64,000 nucleotides of DNA from Vibrio sp. S17_S38 (GCF_014694375.1 NZ_JAAUWW010000009.1:62001-126000), one strand, 5' to 3'. Numbered from the stretch's first letter, positions 37,019 through 47,225 are shown. Numbers and translations: made by a program. Notes: generated from the sequence alone by a model not told the origin.

Positions 37019-37849
37019 TCAGCTACCTTTACCAACAATTTTGTCCAACATGCTTGAAGATAAAATTCGGCGCAAATAACCAAAAATATACGTCGCTTTT
37101 GTCACGTAATATCGTGGTTTTGGTTGCTTACTATCTAAGATTTTTTGAAGCTGCTTTAATACGGCTTCAGGCCCTAAAGTAAAAGGAGTAGACGATTTTT
37201 CACTCCCCAACCGTGCTAATGTTTTCTGATAATTATCTCGATGGCGAGATCCTTCAACATCAATATTCTGTTGCACTGCTTTGAATGAATTCGCTCTAAA
37301 CTGACTGACAATCGGACCAGGCTCAATTAGGCTCACCGCAATATTGGTATCCATCAATTCCAAACGCAACGCATCGGTATAACCTTCCAGTGCAAATTTA
37401 CTGGCGACATACGCACCACGATATTTCATTGCCACCAACCCCAATACAGAGCTGTCTTGCACAATTTTTCCATGCCCTTGTTTGAGCATTAATGGGATCA
37501 CCGCACGGGTTAATTCATGCAAGCCAAACAGGTTCGTTTCAAATTGTGCTCGCAGTGCATCGGTCGGTAAATCTTCTATTGCCCCACCTTGACCATAACC
37601 TGCGTTGTTAAACAGGACATCAAGCTTGCCACCAGTAATTTGCATCATTTGCTCTAATGCCGTGTGAACAGAGTGTGTATCCGTAACATCTAACTGGATA
37701 CAATGTAAGCCTAACGCTTTAAGTTCACTCACATCTTCAAGTTTTCGACAACTGGCAATCACTTGATAACCAGCCTGATGTAGCTGCTCTGCGCAATAGC
37801 GGCCAATCCCACTACTGCAACCTGTTATTAATATTGAAGTTTTTGTCAC
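37019..37849 (-). CDS. SDR-family oxidoreductase (YbbO-like)
   Basis: 276-residue short-chain dehydrogenase: TGCSSGIGRY, NNAGYGQGG, catalytic Ser and YVASK in VQDSSVLGLVAMKYRGAYVASKFALEG, with a basic C-terminal helix (YIFGYLRRILSSSMLDKIVG). Similar in outline to E. coli YbbO, an NADP-dependent aldehyde reductase. Start is GTG at 37849. Convergent with ohrR. Confidence 0.85.
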   Translation of the reverse strand: MTKTSILITGCSSGIGRYCAEQLHQAGYQVIASCRKLEDVSELKALGLHCIQLDVTDTHSVHTALEQMMQITGGKLDVLFNNAGYGQGGAIEDLPTDALRAQFETNLFGLHELTRAVIPLMLKQGHGKIVQDSSVLGLVAMKYRGAYVASKFALEGYTDALRLELMDTNIAVSLIEPGPIVSQFRANSFKAVQQNIDVEGSRHRDNYQKTLARLGSEKSSTPFTLGPEAVLKQLQKILDSKQPKPRYYVTKATYIFGYLRRILSSSMLDKIVGKGS

Positions 37850-37945
37850 TAGTTTATGCCCTACTTATATTATAAAAGTATACCCAACAAATATCCGCCA
37901 ACCTCAATAGAAACATCACGATACTTTGTCATTCATGTTAATAAA

Positions 37946-39517
37946 TTAAGAGACGGTAAATTGCATCATCATCCCGGTATCTTCATGTTCTAAAATATGA
38001 CAATGCGCCATGTAAGGATAATGTTTATCTGCCAAATGATTAAATTGTACTAGGATTTCAGTTTTTCCTTTCGGTAAGACGGCAATCGTGTCTTTCCATC
38101 CAGAAAGATGAGGGGCTGGTCGCTCACCATTCATTAATAGCACTTGGAAACGACATCCATGTATATGAAATGGGTGCAGCATCATGTCATTACCTTGGCT
38201 GATGACCCAATGTTCTAGCTGCCCTTGATGAACGTCTAAATCTATACGTTGCATGTCAAAGGGTTGACCATTGATGCGATTGATATCTTTCAGCTCATCT
38301 TTAGTCAGCAGAGTAACATTTTTATCATTCATATGATGTCCCTGCGCCATTGCCATTCGCTGAGTCAATGCTGACTTTCTCTTCATCATTAACATCATCG
38401 CTTGGGAGTCAAGATTTTCGCCCATTTCCAAAACAATTTCTCTCTTCACTTTAGCGTCTTGAGCTTGGTAACGCTCGATCTCTACCATTTTTTTCGGAAG
38501 CTCACCTTTACCTTGAGTCTTTTGAGGGTTAAGAGTTAAAAATGGTACGGTTTGGTTAAACGGAGGCATCATCATACCCATTTGATGCAGAGGTAAAGTC
38601 ACAAAGTCAAAAGGCTTATCACCTTCAATCTTCACAAGAATTTCATAACGCTCACCAGCGACTAAATGCAATTGTTTAAGTGGTACTGGCTTTTCCAGAA
38701 AACCAGAGTCTGACGCAATAACATAAAATTCACGCTGATCTGACGTCGCCAATTGATAACTACGAGCATTTGAACCATTCAAGAAGCGCAAACGAACCCA
38801 GCCTTGAGGTACATCAATCTTTGGATGAATAGCACCATTAATCAATAATGTATCACCAGAAAAACCCATTGCTACATTAACAATATCCAGTAATTCATAG
38901 TCAAATTGACCTTGCGCATCGAATTTTCTATCTTGAATAATTACCGGAATATCATCGACTCCCCAGGTAGATGGCAGATTAAGCTTATCGGTAACCTCAT
39001 CCTCGATAATAATTAATCCTGCAATGCCCTGCATCACCAACTCTGCAGTTTGTGGTACTTGATGCGGGTGAAACCAACATGTTGCAGCCGGTTGATTAAC
39101 GGGTAGATTAATATTCCAATGCTCATTTGCTTTAATTTTTTGATGTGGGCCTCCATCATATTGACCGGCAATATCAAGCCCATGCCAGTGCAAAGTGATG
39201 GTTTCATCTAACTGATTATTAACCTGTAAATTGGCAATATCGCCACTACGCACTTTCAACGCTGGGCCTAAAAATGTTCCATTGATACCGGAAGTTTTTG
39301 TTTGAGTATTCACCATAAACTGAGAAAAACCAGATTGTACCGTCAGTTGAGTGATGTTTTCTGAGCTAGTTTCCAATAAAGGCGGAATAGGCAATGATGA
39401 CTGGCTCTGTAGCGCACCTGTATTTGCCGAAGAAGTCGCCCATGAATAAGGTGGATTGATAGTGGTTAGCGCAACACTCGCGATTGCAGATTTTTTGATA
39501 AACTCTCGACGTTCCAT
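37946..39517 (-). CDS. cueO: Multicopper oxidase, CueO-like copper detoxification enzyme
   Basis: Periplasmic laccase-type oxidase that oxidises Cu(I). 523 residues. The start MERREFIKKSA is a twin-arginine signal. All four copper motifs are present: LHWHGLD, CWFHPHQVPQ, HPFHIHGCRF and MAHCHILEHEDTGMM. A methionine-rich segment (AMMLMMKRKSALTQRMAMAQ) matches the copper-binding insert of CueO. A MerR/CueR-type promoter with 19-bp spacer lies upstream, and the neighbour encodes a mechanosensitive channel, unrelated. Confidence 0.93.
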   Translation of the reverse strand: MERREFIKKSAIASVALTTINPPYSWATSSANTGALQSQSSLPIPPLLETSSENITQLTVQSGFSQFMVNTQTKTSGINGTFLGPALKVRSGDIANLQVNNQLDETITLHWHGLDIAGQYDGGPHQKIKANEHWNINLPVNQPAATCWFHPHQVPQTAELVMQGIAGLIIIEDEVTDKLNLPSTWGVDDIPVIIQDRKFDAQGQFDYELLDIVNVAMGFSGDTLLINGAIHPKIDVPQGWVRLRFLNGSNARSYQLATSDQREFYVIASDSGFLEKPVPLKQLHLVAGERYEILVKIEGDKPFDFVTLPLHQMGMMMPPFNQTVPFLTLNPQKTQGKGELPKKMVEIERYQAQDAKVKREIVLEMGENLDSQAMMLMMKRKSALTQRMAMAQGHHMNDKNVTLLTKDELKDINRINGQPFDMQRIDLDVHQGQLEHWVISQGNDMMLHPFHIHGCRFQVLLMNGERPAPHLSGWKDTIAVLPKGKTEILVQFNHLADKHYPYMAHCHILEHEDTGMMMQFTVS

Positions 39518-39559
39518 ATTATTCCCTTGAAGTACAAGTTATTTAATTAATATTGCTTA

Positions 39560-39590
39560 TTTTTAAACAACATAGTTTTTAAACAACATA
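39560..39590. repeat. 15-bp near-tandem duplication over the cueO promoter
   Basis: TTTTTAAACAACATA occurs at 39560-39574 and 39576-39590 (period 16). On the minus strand each copy carries TATGTT, so the -10 element of the cueO promoter is present twice. Confidence 0.8.
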
Positions 39591-39615
39591 AAGTATGACC
39601 TTGCGGTAAGGTCAA
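39585..39615 (-). promoter_or_regulatory. CueR-type promoter of cueO (19-bp spacer, operator dyad)
   Basis: Minus strand: -35 TTGACC (39615-39610), 19-base spacer, -10 TATGTT (39590-39585). The spacer region holds the dyad GACCTT-ACCGC-AAGGTC (39613-39597). An over-long spacer with GACCTT..AAGG dyad is the hallmark of CueR and other MerR-family copper promoters. Confidence 0.75.
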
Positions 39616-39790
39616 CAACATTCAAAGGTATGGAATTGAAAAGGAGAATAAATAAGAAGGAGGAGAATAAGCAGCATTAGTCACGGCTATCAACCCCTTC
39701 AGTCAATTTTTGAACGGTGAGTAGAAGCCGTGAGATAACAATTTTTTGTCGCCAGTGCAGAATCGATCAAAACACCTTTTTTAATCTCAT

Positions 39791-41044
39791 TTACTTAGAA
39801 TGTTTGCTTTCATTCCAAGAACGGAAATCACTGCCTGTTGGCGCTTGTGCAATATTTAATTTGAACTCTGGTAGTACCGCATACAAATGATCGAAAATAT
39901 CAGATTGAATGCGTTCGTACTCAACCCACACTGTTGTATCGGTAAAGCAATAAATCTCAATCGAGATCCCTTCGTGAGTCGGTGGCAACTGCCTCACCAT
40001 TAATGTCATATCTTTACGAATATGGGAATGGGCTAAAAGGTAATGTTCTAGATAAGCACGAAAACTACCAATATTGGTTAAGCGGCGACCATTAATCAAA
40101 CTGGTATCGTCGATATTATTCTGCTTGTTATAAACAGAAACCTCTTCAGTTTTCGTTTTAATATAAGTTTCTAAAAAATGAGCCTTACCCAAACTTAACG
40201 TTTCTTCTTGGTTAATAAAATGAACACTAGTGGCATCAATCAACACGCTACGCTTTATACGTCGACCACCAGATTCCGTCATCCCCTTCCAGTTTTTAAA
40301 CGAATCTGAAATTAAGGCATAAGCGGGAATTGTGGTTATCGTTTTATCCCAATTTTGTACTTTCACCGTCGTTAAACTGATATCAATAACATCGCCATCT
40401 GCGCCATATTTAGGCATTTCTAGCCAATCGCCAACACTAAGCATCTTATTAGCAGAAAGTTGCACCCCAGCAACAAAACCTAAAATAGGATCTTTAAAAA
40501 CTAACATAAAGACAGCCGTCATTGCCCCAAAACCACTCAGTAGGATTAAGGGAGATTTACCGAATAAAACAGAGGCGAATAGGAAAGATGCAACAATAAA
40601 AACAATAATTTTTATACTTTGGATAATCCCTCTAATTGGCATATCACGACCAATTTGAGTTCGATTAAGTGCGGTATCAACCACATTAAGCAAGGAAAAT
40701 AGAGATAACATGGCAAACCAAATAATCCATAACCCAACGACTGTTAGTATGACATCGCGGAATGCACTATCTGCTGAAAGCCATAAATTGGTTTGAATGG
40801 CAATCACGATCCCTTGAATCAACAAAGCAATATGGTTAAACAATTTGCCGCGAAATAATACATAGCGCCAAGTTATTTTTGATTTGTCTATACGATATTT
40901 TATCCAGACTAATACACCTCGATGAAGCACAATATGGATAACAATCGATATCAGAACAATTAAACCAAGGGCTTCTACAACATGAATAAATTGTGAATGT
41001 TCAATGTCATATCGGGTTAGTAAGTCTTTAAAAAACGTCAACAT
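39791..41044 (-). CDS. ybdG: Mechanosensitive ion channel, YbdG (MscM)-like
   Basis: Inner membrane MscS-superfamily channel that protects against osmotic downshift. 417 residues, five to six membrane segments (to about 185), the pore region (SGFGAMTAVFMLVFKDPILGFVAGVQL) and the MscS beta domain (LSVGDWLEM...GDVIDISLTTVKVQNWDKTITTIP). Size and layout match E. coli YbdG (415 aa). It fits a salt-adapted organism that stores ectoine. Confidence 0.88.
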   Translation of the reverse strand: MLTFFKDLLTRYDIEHSQFIHVVEALGLIVLISIVIHIVLHRGVLVWIKYRIDKSKITWRYVLFRGKLFNHIALLIQGIVIAIQTNLWLSADSAFRDVILTVVGLWIIWFAMLSLFSLLNVVDTALNRTQIGRDMPIRGIIQSIKIIVFIVASFLFASVLFGKSPLILLSGFGAMTAVFMLVFKDPILGFVAGVQLSANKMLSVGDWLEMPKYGADGDVIDISLTTVKVQNWDKTITTIPAYALISDSFKNWKGMTESGGRRIKRSVLIDATSVHFINQEETLSLGKAHFLETYIKTKTEEVSVYNKQNNIDDTSLINGRRLTNIGSFRAYLEHYLLAHSHIRKDMTLMVRQLPPTHEGISIEIYCFTDTTVWVEYERIQSDIFDHLYAVLPEFKLNIAQAPTGSDFRSWNESKHSK

Positions 41045-41143
41045 ACAATAGACTTTCCAGAGTTAATTTTAAAAACCGTATGTTATCTGTTATTAGGCAG
41101 AATATATACCAAGCATAAGATTTGTTAACATTTTCTTTGGCCG

Positions 41144-41839
41144 CTAAACAGTCAAATGTTCTTTAATCAATTGCTCATTCAAATCGCCCATTTCACCTTT
41201 AGCTACCGCTTTACCACGATCCAATAAACAGAAGTGATGACCGACTCGACGCGCAAATGGTAGCTTTTGTTCCACCAACAATACGGTTAAACCATGTTTA
41301 TCATTGAGCATACGGATGATATCGCCGATCTCTTGTACGATGTTAGGCTGAATACCTTCGGTTGGTTCATCTAAAATCAACAAACCCGGTTCAACTACCA
41401 ACGCACGACCAATGGCGAGTTGTTGTTGCTGACCACCGGATAAATCCCCACCACGGCGATGCAGCATTTCTTTTAAGACCGGAAAAATTTCAAAGATAAA
41501 TTCAGGGATTTTACGATCGCCACGTTTACGGATCGGCAAACCAATTTCAAGGTTCTCTTGCACCGTGAGCATAGGGAAAATTTGACGACCTTGCGGCACA
41601 TAACCAATACCAATGTGTGGACGTTGCTCGGTAGATTGTTTCACAATGCTGCTGCCGTTAAAAATAATGTCGCCACTTTTAATAGGATTTAAACCCATAA
41701 TGCATTGTAATAATGTCGTTTTACCCACACCGTTACGCCCCATTAAAACCGTGCATTTTCCTTTTTCGACCTCAACATCAAGATCCCAAAGGATATGACT
41801 TTCACCGTAGAACTGGTTTACGCCTTGAATTTTCAACAT
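41144..41839 (-). CDS. urtE: Urea ABC transporter ATP-binding protein UrtE
   Basis: One of two ATPases driving urea import. 231 residues: Walker A GRNGVGKTT, signature LSGGQQQQLAI, Walker B LLILDEPTEGIQPNIV. LivF-like family; UrtE is identified by its position last in urtABCDE. Two bases separate it from urtD. No clear terminator was seen in the 99 bases after it. Confidence 0.95.
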   Translation of the reverse strand: MLKIQGVNQFYGESHILWDLDVEVEKGKCTVLMGRNGVGKTTLLQCIMGLNPIKSGDIIFNGSSIVKQSTEQRPHIGIGYVPQGRQIFPMLTVQENLEIGLPIRKRGDRKIPEFIFEIFPVLKEMLHRRGGDLSGGQQQQLAIGRALVVEPGLLILDEPTEGIQPNIVQEIGDIIRMLNDKHGLTVLLVEQKLPFARRVGHHFCLLDRGKAVAKGEMGDLNEQLIKEHLTV

Positions 41840-41841
41840 CC

Positions 41842-42705
41842 TTATTCTCCTAAGTAAACTTTTTTCACTTCCGAGTGCGCTTGGATCTGATCCATATTCC
41901 CTTCCGCCAAAACATGACCTTGGTGCAACACGGTAACTTGATCAGCAATTGAGCGTACAAATTCCATATCATGCTCCACCACCACCACTGAATGTTTTCC
42001 TGCAAGAGATTTCAACAATTCTGCCGTGCGATCCATTTCTTGATGTGTCATTCCTGCAACGGGTTCATCCACCAGCAATAACTTCGGTTTTTGCATTAAT
42101 AACATGCCAATTTCTAGCCATTGCTTTTGTCCATGAGAGAGTACACCAGCCAATAATTTCCGACAATTCTCCAATCCAATCAGAGACAAAACTCCATCGA
42201 TTTCATCACGTTGCTCACCATTTAACTTGCCGCGAAACGTTGACCAAGCCGTGCGTGCGCCAGTCATAGCCAATTCCAAATTATTCCACACGGTCAAACT
42301 TTCAAATACAGTTGGCTTTTGAAACTTACGCCCAATACCCGCGTTAGCGATTTGAGCTTCATTCATGGTCAATAAATTAGTTTTAGACCCGAGCCACACT
42401 TGACCTTGATCGGGGCGCGTTTTCCCAGTAATGATGTCCATCATGGTGGTCTTTCCTGCGCCGTTTGGTCCGATTATGCATCTCAATTCTCCTTCTTTAA
42501 TGTACATATTCAAATCGTTGATGGCTTTAAATCCATCAAATGAAACTGATACGCCTTCCATGTACAACATGATGTTATGGCGAGTGTCGATCAATGGATG
42601 ATTCACTGGTTTTAAGAAATCAAACACCTGATCACGACGGGTAAAATTATCAAAATGATTACCCGCAGATTTTAAAGGTGCCGATACCGATTCTAATACA
42701 CTCAT
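41842..42705 (-). CDS. urtD: Urea ABC transporter ATP-binding protein UrtD
   Basis: Second ATPase of the urea importer. 287 residues: Walker A GPNGAGKTT, signature LSHGQKQWLEI, Walker B LLLVDEPVAGM, and LivG-like GIGRKFQKPTVFE. The N-terminal 45 residues are an extension common in UrtD. The start overlaps the urtC stop by four bases. Confidence 0.95.
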   Translation of the reverse strand: MSVLESVSAPLKSAGNHFDNFTRRDQVFDFLKPVNHPLIDTRHNIMLYMEGVSVSFDGFKAINDLNMYIKEGELRCIIGPNGAGKTTMMDIITGKTRPDQGQVWLGSKTNLLTMNEAQIANAGIGRKFQKPTVFESLTVWNNLELAMTGARTAWSTFRGKLNGEQRDEIDGVLSLIGLENCRKLLAGVLSHGQKQWLEIGMLLMQKPKLLLVDEPVAGMTHQEMDRTAELLKSLAGKHSVVVVEHDMEFVRSIADQVTVLHQGHVLAEGNMDQIQAHSEVKKVYLGE

Positions 42706-43904
42706 AAAGACACCTCGTTTTTGTCTGCTTGGTCATGTTGCTTTTGATTTGAGTCTGACCCCGATTTACTTGCCCAACGTTCTGATAACGCTCCCATTAC
42801 GCCTTTAGGTAAGTACATGGTAGAAAGCACAAATATTCCACCTAAAGCAAATAGCCACACCTCAGGAAACTCTACCGTGAACCAGCTTTTGGCATAATTG
42901 ATAAGTAACGCCCCCACAATCGCACCAAATAATGTGGCACGACCACCAAGCGCAACCCACACCACAATTTCAATCGAGTTAACCGGCGCAAATTGCGCAG
43001 CACTGGTGCTACCGGCTTGAGTGACATACAACGCCCCAGCTATACCAGCAAGTACCGCTGACAGCACAAATATCCATAACTTGATACTATCCACATCATA
43101 GCCAGTAAAACGGGTGCGTAATTCGGCATCTCGGATCGCCATCGCCACTCGACCTAACCGACTGGCGATCACCATACGACAGATTAAATACCCTAAAATA
43201 ACCGCCACCACCGTGGTCACAAATAAACCCACTTTGGTGCTGTCTTGTTGCAAGCTAAATCCGAGTACATCTTTAAAGCCAGTTAAACCGCTGCTGCCAC
43301 CAAATCCCATTTCATTACGAGAAAAAGCAAGCATTAACGCGTAAGTAAGCGCTTGCGTCATGATCGAAAGATACACACCCGACACACGAGAGCGAAACGC
43401 TAAAAATCCGAACACAAAAGCTAAGACACCCGGAACTAACATGATCATCAACGCAGCAAAAGCAAAGTGATCAAAGCCATGCCAGAACCACGGTAGTTCT
43501 TGCCAGTTAAGTGACACCATAAAATCAGGGATCAATGGATTGCCATACACACCGCGGTCGCCAATTTCACGTGTTAAATACATGCCCATCGCGTAGCCGC
43601 CAAGGGCAAAAAATGCACCATGCCCTAAGCTTAAAAGGCCTAAATATCCCCAAATCAAATCCACCGCTAAAGCCACTAAGGCATACGATAAATACTTGCC
43701 CATTTGCGTGACCGTAAACGAGCTGATATGGAAGAGATTTCCCTCTGGAACCACCATATTCAAAATCGGCACCACAATGGCTAGCGCAAGTAAAAACAAA
43801 ATAGTGATTTTTCCGCCTTTGTCAGACGCAATAAACGAGCGACGAGAAGAAAAGGTTGACGGTGTGCCACCAGTTTTAGTTGTAAAGCCAGTCATACTAA
43901 TCAT
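42702..43904 (-). CDS. urtC: Urea ABC transporter permease UrtC
   Basis: Inner membrane permease, 400 residues, about ten hydrophobic segments, LivM-like: YLGLLSLGHGAFFALGGYAMGM, SGVYLSIMTQALTYAL, and LAGIAGALYVTQAGS. The ATG at 43904 follows GGAGGATTT, nine bases after urtB. Confidence 0.95.
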   Translation of the reverse strand: MISMTGFTTKTGGTPSTFSSRRSFIASDKGGKITILFLLALAIVVPILNMVVPEGNLFHISSFTVTQMGKYLSYALVALAVDLIWGYLGLLSLGHGAFFALGGYAMGMYLTREIGDRGVYGNPLIPDFMVSLNWQELPWFWHGFDHFAFAALMIMLVPGVLAFVFGFLAFRSRVSGVYLSIMTQALTYALMLAFSRNEMGFGGSSGLTGFKDVLGFSLQQDSTKVGLFVTTVVAVILGYLICRMVIASRLGRVAMAIRDAELRTRFTGYDVDSIKLWIFVLSAVLAGIAGALYVTQAGSTSAAQFAPVNSIEIVVWVALGGRATLFGAIVGALLINYAKSWFTVEFPEVWLFALGGIFVLSTMYLPKGVMGALSERWASKSGSDSNQKQHDQADKNEVSL

Positions 43905-43913
43905 AAATCCTCC

Positions 43914-45551
43914 TTATTCAGCCGCGCGGCCACGTTGTGGGAATAAACCTTTCGGTCGCTTTTGAATAAAAAGAATGATGAAAACCAAGACTAAAATTTT
44001 AGCTAATACCGCTCCTGCCCACGGCTCTAAAATCTTATTAAATAAACCTAGACTTAATCCGGCTACTAAAGTGCCCCATAAATTGCCAACACCGCCAAAC
44101 ACCACCACCATAAATGAATCAATGATGTAGTTTTGCCCCATATTCGGTCCAACATTCGTCAATTGAGATAACGCCACACCCGCCACGCCAGCAATGCCCG
44201 AGCCTAAACCAAAAGTCATCGCATCCACTCGTTCAGATCGAACGCCCATTGCACGCGCCATTGCACGCGCCATGGCACGATTTTGCGATACAGCACGAAC
44301 TTGTAGGCCAAGTGGTGTTTTCTTCAAGACAGCCACTAAAGCTAAAAACACCATAAAACAAAATATGATGATGTAGAGGCGGCTATAAGTGATCGATAGC
44401 ATAGGGTTAATTTGAAGAGCGCCCGACATCCAATCTGGTGTGCTGACGGAACGATTTAACGGAGAGAAAATACTGCGAACCGCTTGTTGTAAAATTAAGC
44501 TGATCCCAAATGTAGCGAGCAACGTTTCCAATGGGCGACCATACAATCGGCGGATCACGGTACGCTCAATCAGAATGCCGACCAATCCTGATACCACAAA
44601 TGCCGCAGGAATCGAGATCAACAATACCGCACCAATATGATTTGGCATCAGCTGTTGAATGACATATGTGGTATAAGCACCAATCATGATCAACTCACCA
44701 TGCGCCATATTGATCACGCCCATCACACCAAAAGTGATTGCCAAGCCAATGCCGGCTAACACCAAAACAGATCCTAAACTCAAACCAAAGAAAACCGTTT
44801 CAACGCCACCATAAATAGTTTGCTTTTGCTTGTATTGATTTAAGCCCAATTGCGCCGCTTTGGTAACACTGTCATCCGCATCACTATTCATTACTTGAGT
44901 TAAGACGCTGTACACTTGCGATTGCTTAGATTGTTCGATGACTTCAATCGCATCAATTTGTTCTGCAGTATTTGAACTGGTTAATACTTGGTTGATCGCC
45001 AAAGCTAACTCCAAAGCACGTTGCACATCACGGTCAGTTTCGACTTTCAGTTGCCCATCCATTTTTGCAACCGTTTTAGCATTAGTGGTGCCCAATAAAC
45101 TATTGATCGCTTGTAAGCGTGTGGCAGGGTTTGAATCGGTAATATCCATGCGTGAGAGAACATCACGAATATCAGAACGTAAAGAGTTATTGGTGCGCAC
45201 TTTAGAAAAATGACGTTTATTGTCAACGAGGATCTTATCTACAGTCGTTGAATCATTCAAAAGCGGTTGTGCCTCTTTACCAACGTCTAAATCCGGGATC
45301 ACAAAGAAAGCATCATCCGATTTTCGAGTATATAAATTACCGTCAAGCCAAGGAGTTAACACCGCCTTTGCAGTCGCAAGGTCAGCGGATTGCGCTAACC
45401 ATTCAATTGCTTCATTTTTATCGTTACTTTTTTTAGACAGTAATGCTGTTTTAACTTGATCTAATGACTGAATATCATCAGCTTGTGCACTGGCAGTAAT
45501 CATTAAATTTACCAGCAAAAAGGTTGTGATTGTTATTATTAATTTCTTCAC
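43914..45551 (-). CDS. urtB: Urea ABC transporter permease UrtB
   Basis: Second permease, 545 residues. An N-terminal signal (ITTFLLVNLMITASAQA) and a periplasmic helical repeat domain (about 25-250) precede the LivH-like membrane domain (from about 255: FGVMGVINMAHGELIMIGAY, SGIAGVAGVALSQ). This long form is normal for UrtB. The start is GTG at 45551 with AGGG upstream. It is separated from urtA by 242 bases containing a TATACCCA inverted repeat, which may stop or process part of the transcript so that the binding protein is made in excess. Confidence 0.95.
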   Translation of the reverse strand: MKKLIITITTFLLVNLMITASAQADDIQSLDQVKTALLSKKSNDKNEAIEWLAQSADLATAKAVLTPWLDGNLYTRKSDDAFFVIPDLDVGKEAQPLLNDSTTVDKILVDNKRHFSKVRTNNSLRSDIRDVLSRMDITDSNPATRLQAINSLLGTTNAKTVAKMDGQLKVETDRDVQRALELALAINQVLTSSNTAEQIDAIEVIEQSKQSQVYSVLTQVMNSDADDSVTKAAQLGLNQYKQKQTIYGGVETVFFGLSLGSVLVLAGIGLAITFGVMGVINMAHGELIMIGAYTTYVIQQLMPNHIGAVLLISIPAAFVVSGLVGILIERTVIRRLYGRPLETLLATFGISLILQQAVRSIFSPLNRSVSTPDWMSGALQINPMLSITYSRLYIIIFCFMVFLALVAVLKKTPLGLQVRAVSQNRAMARAMARAMGVRSERVDAMTFGLGSGIAGVAGVALSQLTNVGPNMGQNYIIDSFMVVVFGGVGNLWGTLVAGLSLGLFNKILEPWAGAVLAKILVLVFIILFIQKRPKGLFPQRGRAAE

Positions 45552-45709
45552 GTGATACGTCCCTGTAAAACACGCATTCAGCGATTATTTTTCAACGCTA
45601 TGATCTTCAACGTTAGTATCTTCAACTGTTATTGAGATAAATTGACGTTCGCAAGGCGAAGCATAAAAACCGAATGCGTGGTGGATCTATCCAACTTCTC
45701 TTATCTATC

Positions 45710-45754
45710 TATACCCAAAATAATTAAAGTTTCAGCTTCAAGTAAATGGGTATA
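45710..45754. repeat. TATACCCA...TGGGTATA inverted repeat between urtA and urtB
   Basis: TATACCCA (45710-45717) pairs with TGGGTATA (45747-45754) around a 29-base loop beginning AAATAATTAAAG. The core TATACCCAAAxTAAT is shared with 51102-51124 and is of a type frequent between genes in vibrios. Confidence 0.7.
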
Positions 45755-45793
45755 TGAAGCCGTAAATCAGCGCTTCACACATCAAAGATAAAT

Positions 45794-47095
45794 TTACTCA
45801 GCGCCGAGACATTTCTTCGTCTCAGTATTGTAGCTGCCACAAGAGATTGGTTTGGTCCAATCTGAGATTAAGTGCTCAGAACTTGGTAAGAAATCAGACC
45901 AAGCATCGCCTTTCACTTCTTTTTCCGTTTTCCATACCACATCAAATTGACCATCATCTTGAATTTCACCAATTAGAACTGGCTTGGTAATGTGATGATT
46001 CGGTAGCATCGTTGCCGTACCGCCCGTTAAGTTGGGCACAGATAAACCAACAATCGCAGCACTGACTTTATCAGTATCGGTTGAGCCCGCTTTTTCGACC
46101 GCTTTCACCCATAAATTAAAGCCGATATACGTCGCTTCCATTGGATCGTTTGTCACTCGCTTGTCATCTTTAATGTACTTATGCCAAGTATCAATAAAGG
46201 CATCATTGGCTTTAGAATCAACACTCATAAAGTAATTCCATGCGGCTAAATGACCGACAAGCGCCGCAGTATCCATTCCAGACAGCTCTTCTTCACCAAC
46301 CGAGAATGCAATCACAGGAATATCTTCCGACGACACACCTTGCGCCGCTAGCTCTTTATAAAAAGGCACATTTGCATCGCCATTAATGGTTGAAACCACG
46401 GCTGTCTTCTTACCTTCTGAACCAAATTTTTTGATATTAGACACAATCGATTGCCAATCTGAATGGCCAAATGGGGTGTAATTCACCATGACATCGCTAT
46501 CTGCAATGCCTTTGCTTTTCAGGTAAGCGGCTAAGATTTTATTGGTCGTACGTGGGTAAACGTAATCCGTTCCAGCAAGAACAAAACGTTTAACGCCCAA
46601 ATCGTTAATTAAGTAATCCACCGCAGGAATCGCTTGTTGGTTTGGCGCTGCGCCGGTGTAGAAAATATTCTTCGAGGATTCTTGACCTTCATATTGAACA
46701 GGGTAAAACAAGATGCTGTTGTCTTGTTCAAAGACAGGCAACATGGCTTTACGAGAAGCTGATGTCCAACCACCAAATGTCACTGCCACTTTGTCTTTTT
46801 CTATCAATTCACGCGCTTTTTCAGCGTACATTGGCCAGTTAGAAGCGGGATCGACCACAATAGGTTCTAATTTCTTACCCAGAACGCCGCCTTTCTTATT
46901 CTGCTCTTCGATCAGCATTAAAACAGTGTCTTTTAAAGTGGTTTCGCTGATCGCCATCGTGCCAGAAAGAGAATGGAGTACACCGACTTTAATCGTATCC
47001 GCCGCCTGAACGCTAAATGCGCACGCACTGATCACCGCCGCACTGGCGAGCACTTTTAAACGGGTTTTGAGAGTTTTTTGCACTTTACTTTGCAT
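45794..47095 (-). CDS. urtA: Urea ABC transporter substrate-binding protein UrtA
   Basis: Periplasmic urea-binding lipoprotein-like or secreted protein. 433 residues: signal peptide (LKVLASAAVISACAFSVQA cleaved before ADTIKVG) and type I periplasmic-binding fold; GVLHSLSGTMAISETTLKD, GGWTSASRKAMLPVFE and FYPVQYEGQESS are typical of UrtA. The ATG at 47095 has AAGGAG eight bases before; a GTG eight codons upstream is less likely. First gene of urtABCDE behind a consensus sigma-54 promoter. Confidence 0.95.
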   Translation of the reverse strand: MQSKVQKTLKTRLKVLASAAVISACAFSVQAADTIKVGVLHSLSGTMAISETTLKDTVLMLIEEQNKKGGVLGKKLEPIVVDPASNWPMYAEKARELIEKDKVAVTFGGWTSASRKAMLPVFEQDNSILFYPVQYEGQESSKNIFYTGAAPNQQAIPAVDYLINDLGVKRFVLAGTDYVYPRTTNKILAAYLKSKGIADSDVMVNYTPFGHSDWQSIVSNIKKFGSEGKKTAVVSTINGDANVPFYKELAAQGVSSEDIPVIAFSVGEEELSGMDTAALVGHLAAWNYFMSVDSKANDAFIDTWHKYIKDDKRVTNDPMEATYIGFNLWVKAVEKAGSTDTDKVSAAIVGLSVPNLTGGTATMLPNHHITKPVLIGEIQDDGQFDVVWKTEKEVKGDAWSDFLPSSEHLISDWTKPISCGSYNTETKKCLGAE

Positions 47096-47147
47096 GGTTA
47101 TCGCTCCTTGATGAATCACAACCTCATTATGAGATAAACAAAGAAGA

Positions 47148-47162
47148 GCAAAGACTGTGCCA
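47148..47162 (-). promoter_or_regulatory. Consensus sigma-54 promoter of urtABCDE
   Basis: On the minus strand TGGCAC-AGTCT-TTGC is an exact match to the -24/-12 consensus TGGCAC-N5-TTGC. The expected transcript begins near 47136, about 40 bases before the urtA ATG. Confidence 0.85.
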
Positions 47163-47225
47163 AAGGAATTAGTACATATTAATTAATGGCTTATATAATA
47201 ATCACAACATCACAAGGTAAGACAT

